Below are positions 6,817 through 9,208 of a stretch of 9,208 nucleotides of DNA, one piece after another. The stretch lies in the NCBI GenBank assembly GCA_946061495.1, contig CAMGSV010000092.1, positions 1 to 9,208 of the forward strand, read 5' to 3'. This DNA comes from an uncultured Spirochaetales bacterium (GTDB lineage: Bacteria; Spirochaetota; Spirochaetia; Treponematales; Treponemataceae). Position 1 is the stretch's first letter, and each line of letters starts with the position of its first letter. Below the pieces are notes generated by a model. The model saw only the letters and a program-made list of their open reading frames with translations. It was not told where the DNA came from and did not search any database. A program made the position numbers and the translations under genes.

Positions 6817-7820
6817 TGTACACACCGCCGTTTACGATTACATCAAAAATCATTACGCTGGTTGCAGATATTTCAGCACAGATTGAACGCTCTGCAATCC
6901 GCCTTGAAATGGAAGATGCCCTTCATCTTCGAAAAACCAATCGTATCAAAACAATTCATTCTTCCCTTGCAATCGAAGGCAATAAACTGACTGAATCTCA
7001 AGTTAGCGACATTATTGACGGAAAGCATGTTGTTGCTCCTCCCCGCGACATTCAGGAAGTCAAAAACGCAATTGCAGCTTATGATATGATAAGTTCACTT
7101 AATCCCTTTGACTATAAAGATTTGCTCAAGGCCCACGGTGCTATGATGAATGCACTTGTAGACAATGCAGGAAAATTCCGTTCTGGCGGGGTAGGAGTGT
7201 TTGAGGGAAGCCAGTGTATTCATCTTACTCCACCTGCAGAGCGTGTACAGCTTTTGATTTCTGATTTGTTTGAATGGCTTCAAGTAGCGGACGACCATCT
7301 GTTAATAAAATCCTGTGTGTTCCACTATGAGTTTGAGTTTATTCATCCTTTTGAAGACGGTAACGGCAGAATAGGACGGCTCTGGCAGTCGCTTATTTTG
7401 GGAAAACTTCATCCGCTTTTTTTGCAGCTTCCGGTGGAAAATATCGTGTATGCTCACCAGCAAGATTATTACAACGCAATCAATAAAAGCACAGAAGAGG
7501 CTCAATGTGGTTCGTTTATAGAGTTCATGCTGGAAAAAATCCTTGAAACCCTCAAAAGCCATCAGGGAAGCGAGCTTTCAAGAACCGATACTTCTTTGAC
7601 AGAACGGCAACAGAAGATACTCCAACTTCTGAACGAAAATGTCGCATTAAATGTCGCAACAAATGTCGCATTAAATTCAAATGATTTGGCAGAAAAACTT
7701 GGCGTAAGCCGCAAGACTATAGAACGTGATATGACAGTTTTGCAGGAAAAAGGTCTTGTTCAGCGAGTCGGCAGTAATAAAACTGGACACTGGGAGCTTG
7801 TGAAGAAAAATATGCGGTAA
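6816..7820 (+). CDS. Fic family protein adenylyltransferase with C-terminal winged helix
   Basis: This 334-residue enzyme is predicted to transfer AMP from ATP to target protein side chains. The catalytic Fic motif HPFEDGNGRIGR is intact (about residues 177-188). An inhibitory SLAIEG motif (S-x-x-x-E-G, about residues 50-55) lies before the Fic core, as in class II self-inhibited Fic proteins. The N-terminal Fic_N-like region is followed by the Fic core (about 90-230), a linker with three NVAL/NVAT repeats (275-286) and a DNA-binding winged helix (LAEKLGVSRKTIERDMTVLQ, about 290-310). The start ATG 6816 overlaps the restriction-gene stop (TGATG), so the two are translationally coupled; an upstream in-frame ATG at 6765 lies inside the restriction gene. 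Its last codons run into a remnant of the restriction gene. The target is unknown. Confidence 0.92.
   Translation: MYTPPFTITSKIITLVADISAQIERSAIRLEMEDALHLRKTNRIKTIHSSLAIEGNKLTESQVSDIIDGKHVVAPPRDIQEVKNAIAAYDMISSLNPFDYKDLLKAHGAMMNALVDNAGKFRSGGVGVFEGSQCIHLTPPAERVQLLISDLFEWLQVADDHLLIKSCVFHYEFEFIHPFEDGNGRIGRLWQSLILGKLHPLFLQLPVENIVYAHQQDYYNAINKSTEEAQCGSFIEFMLEKILETLKSHQGSELSRTDTSLTERQQKILQLLNENVALNVATNVALNSNDLAEKLGVSRKTIERDMTVLQEKGLVQRVGSNKTGHWELVKKNMR
7638..7673 (+). repeat. Three 12-bp tandem repeats inside Fic
   Basis: AATGTCGCATTA, AATGTCGCAACA and AATGTCGCATTA follow one another in frame and encode NVAL-NVAT-NVAL (residues 275-286), between the catalytic core and the winged helix. Gain or loss of units would change linker length without a frameshift. 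Confidence 0.9.
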
Positions 7821-7906
7821 TGGCGGCCTACGGATTCAGCATCAAAATGACAGAATCAGAGTATGTGGCACAGTTGCTCAAGCTGTACGAGAAGTTGACG
7901 GAGTGA
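7811..7906 (+). pseudogene. Orphan 3' fragment of the restriction-modification gene
   Basis: In the frame TAT GCG GTA ATG GCG GCC, this encodes YAVMAAYGFSIKM, then TESEYVAQLLKLYEKLTE and a stop at 7904-7906. It matches the C-terminus of the enzyme upstream (KAVMQAYGFSIKM, then TESECVAQLFKLYEKLAEGK). Only the last ~30 codons remain. The Fic stop codon (7818-7820) lies within it in another frame, so the Fic/remnant junction is about 7811-7817. An ATG at 7820 (TAATG overlap) could give a 28-residue peptide, but it is more simply a remnant of a second or ancestral copy. Confidence 0.85.
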
Positions 7907-7927
7907 GGAGTTAGGACACGCTCCTCA
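7904..7927. repeat. GAGTGAG-type hairpin at the start of the array
   Basis: TGAGGAG (7904-7910) and CTCCTCA (7921-7927) form a perfect 7-bp stem with a 10-nt loop, overlapping the stop codon of the restriction-gene remnant. No U-run follows. It may protect or loosely terminate the restriction-Fic transcript, and resembles the hairpin at 3226-3250. Confidence 0.5.
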
Positions 7928-7942
7928 ATACAACGCCGCCCG

Positions 7943-7972
7943 CAAAAACAAAGCGAAACCCATTAGGTTTGC
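7943..7972 (-). terminator. Possible backup terminator for leftward transcription, unit 1
   Basis: Read on the minus strand, GC-AAACC, loop TAATG, GGTTT-C-GC is followed by TTTGTTTTTG. Unit 3 keeps the stem as AAACT/GGTTT (8839-8853, one wobble pair). Unit 2 has lost it. It would catch toxin transcripts that pass the first terminator or protect the restriction-Fic genes. Confidence 0.4.
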
Positions 7973-7995
7973 ACAAAAACCTGTGGCAATAGCAT

Positions 7996-8024
7996 TTGAC
8001 GAAAGGATGTGCTTGTGCTATAGT
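7996..8024 (+). promoter_or_regulatory. Antitoxin RNA promoter, unit 1
   Basis: TTGACG (7996-8001), a 17-bp spacer ending in TGC and TATAGT (8019-8024): a near-ideal extended -10 promoter conserved in all three units. The predicted start is near G8031. Confidence 0.8.
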
Positions 8025-8062
8025 AAAAAAGAGGAAACGCTCAAGTTCCTTTGGTCGTCTCC
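8025..8062 (-). terminator. Toxin mRNA terminator, unit 1
   Basis: On the minus strand, GGAGACGACCAA, loop AGGAAC and TTGAGCGTTTCC form a 12-position stem with at most two imperfect pairs. It is followed by TC and six Ts, the complement of the A-run behind the antitoxin -10 box. The same bases are the 5' hairpin of the antitoxin RNA. Confidence 0.65.
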
Positions 8063-8119
8063 ACGTTTTTTTTGTGCAAAGCCGCCAATAGTTTGTCAGA
8101 CTGGGGCGGCTTTATTTTT
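8031..8119 (+). ncRNA. Putative type I antitoxin RNA, unit 1
   Basis: This is a predicted RNA of about 89 nt from a strong promoter to a rho-independent terminator, with no coding potential of note. It opens with hairpin 8033-8062 (loop GUUCCU) and ends with terminator 8078-8119. Its 3' end stops just short of the stop codon of the oppositely oriented toxin (8126-8128), so all of it is antisense to the toxin mRNA 3' UTR. This is the arrangement of TxpA/RatA and BsrG/SR4 of Bacillus. The expected role is pairing with toxin mRNA to block translation or trigger decay. Promoter, terminator and position are visible; function is inferred. Confidence 0.75.
8078..8119 (+). terminator. Antitoxin RNA terminator, unit 1
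   Basis: AAAGCCGCC (8078-8086) pairs with GGCGGCTTT (8105-8113), followed by ATTTTT. The 18-nt loop can itself fold (AGTTT with AGACT). On the minus strand no U-run follows, so it acts in one direction only. Confidence 0.85.
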
Positions 8120-8125
8120 ACTCAA

Positions 8126-8206
8126 TTACATTTTCAGGTAAGAGAGCAAGCTCAGAATCAAAAGTGCCAAACTAATGGCCAACGAAATGATTTCGTACTT
8201 CGTCAT
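8126..8206 (-). CDS. Putative type I toxin, Hol_Tox (TxpA/BsrG)-like small membrane peptide, unit 1
   Basis: This 26-residue peptide starts MTKYEIISLAISLAL and ends LLSYLKM: a short polar head with the pattern M-T-x-Y-E-x-I-S-L, then one hydrophobic helix. That pattern is typical of 'putative holin-like toxin' peptides (TxpA/BsrG family) of Firmicutes, which insert into the membrane and harm or stop the cell. ATG 8206 is chosen because GGGAGG lies 7 bases upstream (8214-8219, minus strand); a longer frame reading through from 8386 lacks support and crosses the promoter. The mRNA is predicted from about 8289 to 8025 (~265 nt). The antisense RNA on the + strand covers its 3' UTR. It is shorter than most known relatives. 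The family is judged by eye. Confidence 0.75.
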   Translation of the reverse strand: MTKYEIISLAISLALLILSLLSYLKM

Positions 8207-8289
8207 CCTAGAGCCTCCCTTGTCAATTATTTCCGGCAGAACCAGATTTGAGTTCGGGAGTACGCCGCCTGAACTTAGGCATTTCCAAT
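8207..8289 (-). promoter_or_regulatory. Structured toxin mRNA leader, unit 1
   Basis: AGTTC and GAACT (8275-8271 and 8255-8251 on the minus strand) can pair, and CUCCC in the loop is complementary to GGGAG of the toxin Shine-Dalgarno, so the leader could hide the ribosome site. A 19-codon upstream frame (ATG 8282, stop 8225-8223) ends just before that Shine-Dalgarno. Long, folded leaders are known in type I toxin mRNAs; the fold here is inferred. Confidence 0.4.
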
Positions 8290-8295
8290 GAAGAA

Positions 8296-8324
8296 AGTAT
8301 ATCGCATCAGTTGCACATTGTAAA
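8296..8324 (-). promoter_or_regulatory. Toxin promoter, unit 1
   Basis: On the minus strand: TTTACA (8324-8319), a 17-bp spacer and TATACT (8301-8296). The predicted start is A8289, giving a leader of 83 nt before the toxin ATG. The hexamers are the same as those of the restriction-gene promoter. Confidence 0.75.
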
Positions 8325-8417
8325 TATGGACAAAAGTAAAAATAATGCAACCAAGGAAGGAGTGAGGAGTTGTTCCCCAGTACCAACGCCGCTCACAAAG
8401 ACCTGTGGCAATAGCAT

Positions 8418-8446
8418 TTGACGAAAGGATGTGCTTGTGCTATAGT
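8418..8446 (+). promoter_or_regulatory. Antitoxin RNA promoter, unit 2
   Basis: TTGACG (8418-8423), 17-bp spacer ending in TGC, TATAGT (8441-8446); identical to unit 1 over the whole element. Predicted start near G8453. It diverges from the unit 1 toxin promoter about 95 bp to the left. Confidence 0.8.
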
Positions 8447-8484
8447 AAAAAAGAGGAAACGCCCAAGTTCCTTTGGTCGTCTCC
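8447..8484 (-). terminator. Toxin mRNA terminator, unit 2
   Basis: Minus strand: GGAGACGACCAA, loop AGGAAC, TTGGGCGTTTCC, then TC and six Ts. Eleven of the 12 positions pair (one as G-U) on this strand, against ten on the + strand, so the palindrome folds better as a toxin terminator than as the antitoxin 5' hairpin. Confidence 0.65.
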
Positions 8485-8535
8485 ACGCTTTGACTAAAAG
8501 CCGCTTCGTTTTGAGGACTGGGCGGCTATTTTTTT
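8453..8535 (+). ncRNA. Putative type I antitoxin RNA, unit 2
   Basis: This predicted RNA of about 83 nt has the same plan as in unit 1: 5' hairpin 8455-8484, a single-stranded stretch, and terminator 8499-8535. The T-run of its terminator overlaps the toxin stop codon (8534-8536), so it is complementary to the toxin mRNA from the stop codon through the whole 3' UTR. The region from 8485 to the terminator loop differs from units 1 and 3, whereas promoter and 5' hairpin do not. It could therefore carry partner specificity. Confidence 0.75.
8499..8535 (+). terminator. Antitoxin RNA terminator, unit 2
   Basis: AGCCGC (8499-8504) pairs with GCGGCT (8522-8527), 17-nt loop, followed by ATTTTTTT. 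Confidence 0.85.
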
Positions 8536-8635
8536 ACTCTTTGTCTTTACCCTTAGGGTAGGAAAGAGCTACGAAAACAGTGTTAATCACGGTGGCGACA
8601 CACGTCACCAAGCCAATGACCAATTCAGCTGTCAT
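8534..8635 (-). CDS. Putative type I toxin, 33-residue hydrophobic peptide, unit 2
   Basis: The peptide begins MTAELVIGLVTCVATVINTV and ends FVALSYPKGKDKE: one hydrophobic segment (about residues 5-25) and a charged tail KGKDKE. It shares position, MT-x-x-x-x-I-x-L spacing and the LSY-x-K motif with the unit 1 peptide, but is otherwise different and longer. It lacks the clear Y-E-x-I-S-L signature, so the Hol_Tox assignment is weaker and rests on context. The start is fixed by AAGGAGG at 8649-8643, 7 bases upstream. The mRNA is predicted from about 8718 to 8447. An inverted repeat TACCC-TTA-GGGTA lies near the 3' end of the frame (8548-8560). Expected to act in the inner membrane. Confidence 0.7.
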   Translation of the reverse strand: MTAELVIGLVTCVATVINTVFVALSYPKGKDKE

Positions 8636-8718
8636 TCGCACGCCTCCTTCAATCTCGTATTCCGACAAAAGCCGGCAGAGTTCGGGAGACGAACCGCCTG
8701 AACTTAGGCATTTCCAAT
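8636..8718 (-). promoter_or_regulatory. Structured toxin mRNA leader, unit 2
   Basis: AGTTC and GAACT (8704-8700 and 8683-8679, minus strand) can pair, with UCUCC in the loop able to pair with GGAGG of the Shine-Dalgarno. A 20-codon frame (ATG 8711, beginning MPKFRR) ends with TGA at 8651-8649, whose A is the first base of the AAGGAGG. The first six residues match the unit 1 frame, but later residues are shifted by indels. Confidence 0.4.
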
Positions 8719-8724
8719 GAAGAA

Positions 8725-8753
8725 AGTATATCGCATCAGTTGCACAATGTAAA
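8725..8753 (-). promoter_or_regulatory. Toxin promoter, unit 2
   Basis: Minus strand: TTTACA (8753-8748), 17-bp spacer, TATACT (8730-8725). Predicted start near 8718. Nearly identical to unit 1. Confidence 0.75.
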
Positions 8754-8876
8754 TATGGACAAAAGTAAAAATAGTGCAACCTGGGAAAGGATTTAGGACT
8801 CGTCCCTCAATACCAACGTCGCCCGCAAAAACAAAGTGAAACTCATTAGGTTTGAACAAAGACCTGTGACACTCAT

Positions 8877-8905
8877 TTGACGAAAGGATGGGCTTGTGCT
8901 ATAGT
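8877..8905 (+). promoter_or_regulatory. Antitoxin RNA promoter, unit 3
   Basis: TTGACG (8877-8882), 17-bp spacer ending in TGC, TATAGT (8900-8905). The A-run after it is seven long instead of six. Predicted start near G8913. Confidence 0.8.
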
Positions 8906-8944
8906 AAAAAAAGAGGAAACGCCCAAGTTCCTTTGGTCGTCTCC
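8906..8944 (-). terminator. Toxin mRNA terminator, unit 3
   Basis: The same minus-strand hairpin as unit 2 (stems 8944-8933 and 8926-8915), followed by TC and seven Ts. Confidence 0.65.
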
Positions 8945-8997
8945 ACAGTTGTTTGACAATAGCCGCACAAGTTGAGGGACTAGGCGGCTATTTTTTT
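8913..8997 (+). ncRNA. Putative type I antitoxin RNA, unit 3
   Basis: A predicted RNA of about 85 nt: 5' hairpin 8915-8944 identical to unit 2, a divergent middle (8945-8959) and terminator loop, then a terminator whose T-run reaches the toxin stop codon (8996-8998). It is antisense to the 3' UTR of the unit 3 toxin. Its difference from the unit 2 RNA lies in the segment between the two hairpins and in the terminator loop. Confidence 0.75.
8960..8997 (+). terminator. Antitoxin RNA terminator, unit 3
   Basis: TAGCCGC (8960-8966) pairs with GCGGCTA (8984-8990), 17-nt loop, followed by seven Ts. Confidence 0.85.
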
Positions 8998-9097
8998 ACT
9001 CTTTGTCTTTACCTTTAAGGTAGGAAAGAGCTACGAAAACAGTGTTAATCACGGTGGCGACACACGTCACCAAGCCAATGACCAATTCAGCTGTCAT
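8996..9097 (-). CDS. Putative type I toxin, 33-residue hydrophobic peptide, unit 3
   Basis: The peptide is the same as in unit 2 except for one residue (LSYLKGKDKE instead of LSYPKGKDKE). Only two bases differ over the 102-bp frame, and both fall in the inverted repeat at 9010-9022 (TACCT-TTA-AGGTA), where they restore pairing. AAGGAGG at 9111-9105 sets the start, 7 bases from the ATG. The near identity with unit 2 points to a recent duplication. Role inferred as for unit 2. Confidence 0.7.
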   Translation of the reverse strand: MTAELVIGLVTCVATVINTVFVALSYLKGKDKE

Positions 9098-9186
9098 TCG
9101 CACGCCTCCTTCAATCTCGTATTCCGACAAAAGCCGGTAGAGTTCGGGAGACGAACCGCCTGAACTTAGGCATTTCCAATGAAGAA

Positions 9187-9192
9187 AGTATA
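9187..9192 (-). promoter_or_regulatory. Toxin promoter -10 box, unit 3 (-35 outside window)
   Basis: TATACT on the minus strand at the position equivalent to units 1 and 2. With a 17-bp spacer the -35 box would start at 9210, just past the window end. Confidence 0.65.
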
Positions 9193-9208
9193 TCGCATCA
9201 GTTGCACA

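Larger units (their letters stand above)
7900..9208. repeat. Array of three tandem toxin-antitoxin units (third cut by window edge)
   Basis: Homologous units run about 7900-8352, 8353-8781 and 8782-9208+. Antitoxin -10 boxes lie at 8019, 8441 and 8900; toxin -10 boxes at 8296, 8725 and 9187, a period of about 420-460 bp. Units 2 and 3 are nearly identical over the toxin and its leader; unit 1 has diverged there. Unit 2 lacks about 35 bp before its antitoxin promoter. GGAGTGAGGAGTT is shared exactly by the left ends of units 1 (7900-7912) and 2 (8359-8371). Confidence 0.92.

Noticed and set aside
6721..7906. Fic and its direct repeats as an insertion sequence
   Set aside because: The flanking repeats are coding sequence of the neighbouring gene, there are no terminal inverted repeats, and no transposase is present.
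8051..8251. A 66-codon + strand frame across the unit 1 antitoxin RNA and toxin gene
   Set aside because: It runs through a rho-independent terminator, lacks a ribosome site and is not kept in units 2 or 3.
8126..8386. An 86-codon minus-strand frame extending the unit 1 toxin upstream
   Set aside because: It would cross the toxin promoter and leader, has no Shine-Dalgarno, and its extra residues differ in length and content from the equivalent frame in unit 2; the strong Shine-Dalgarno at 8214-8219 sets the short start.
8534..8779. An 81-codon minus-strand frame extending the unit 2 toxin
   Set aside because: Same reasons: the AAGGAGG at 8649-8643 and the conserved promoter at 8725-8753 support the 33-residue peptide.
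7900..9208. Repeats as a CRISPR array or integron cassette array
   Set aside because: Units are over 400 bp with internal promoters and genes, there are no short evenly spaced repeats with spacers, and I see no convincing attC sites or integrase.

Overview
The window looks like chromosomal DNA of a host-associated spirochaete, most likely a Treponema. The solute-binding protein at the left edge has a processing-site sequence ending in VFAGGAKE, which I associate with treponemal exported proteins. The ABC genes have mid-range GC and ordinary sigma-70-type promoters. The genus is an inference, not something the sequence proves.

Positions 1-3250 hold a core-like transport block, all on the + strand: a 5'-truncated substrate-binding protein with a textbook terminator, a small single-domain EamA-type membrane protein, then a permease and an ATPase that overlap and have their own promoter. 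The binding protein, permease and ATPase form one ABC importer of the TrpXYZ/ABC_sub_bind type, probably for amino acids or related small molecules. The EamA gene sits between its parts.

Positions 3250-9208 are accessory. A DUF4160-DUF2442 pair (possible toxin-antitoxin) is followed by a 932-residue MmeI-like type IIL restriction-modification enzyme (nuclease, methyltransferase and specificity in one chain). A Fic AMP-transferase overlaps its stop codon. Just after Fic lies a second, orphan copy of the last ~90 bp of the restriction gene, so Fic is bracketed by direct repeats. The back half of the restriction gene is visibly more AT-rich than its front and its extreme 3' end, as if the specificity region had been swapped. 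The DUF4160 and restriction genes both have promoters whose predicted start site falls on the ATG, suggesting leaderless mRNAs.

Positions 7900-9208 carry three tandem copies (period about 420-460 bp, the third cut by the window edge) of what I read as a type I toxin-antitoxin module. On the minus strand each has a promoter, a structured leader, a strong Shine-Dalgarno and a tiny hydrophobic peptide (26 aa in copy 1, 33 aa in copies 2 and 3). On the + strand each has a strong extended -10 promoter and a short (~85-90 nt) terminated RNA that converges on the toxin gene and is antisense to its 3' UTR. The palindrome at the start of each antisense RNA, with the A-run in front of it, reads on the other strand as a hairpin plus U-tract that would end the toxin mRNA. 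This array is the most interesting part of the window. Together the accessory genes look like an addiction and defence cluster: restriction-modification, Fic, a possible DUF4160/DUF2442 module and a type I toxin-antitoxin array.
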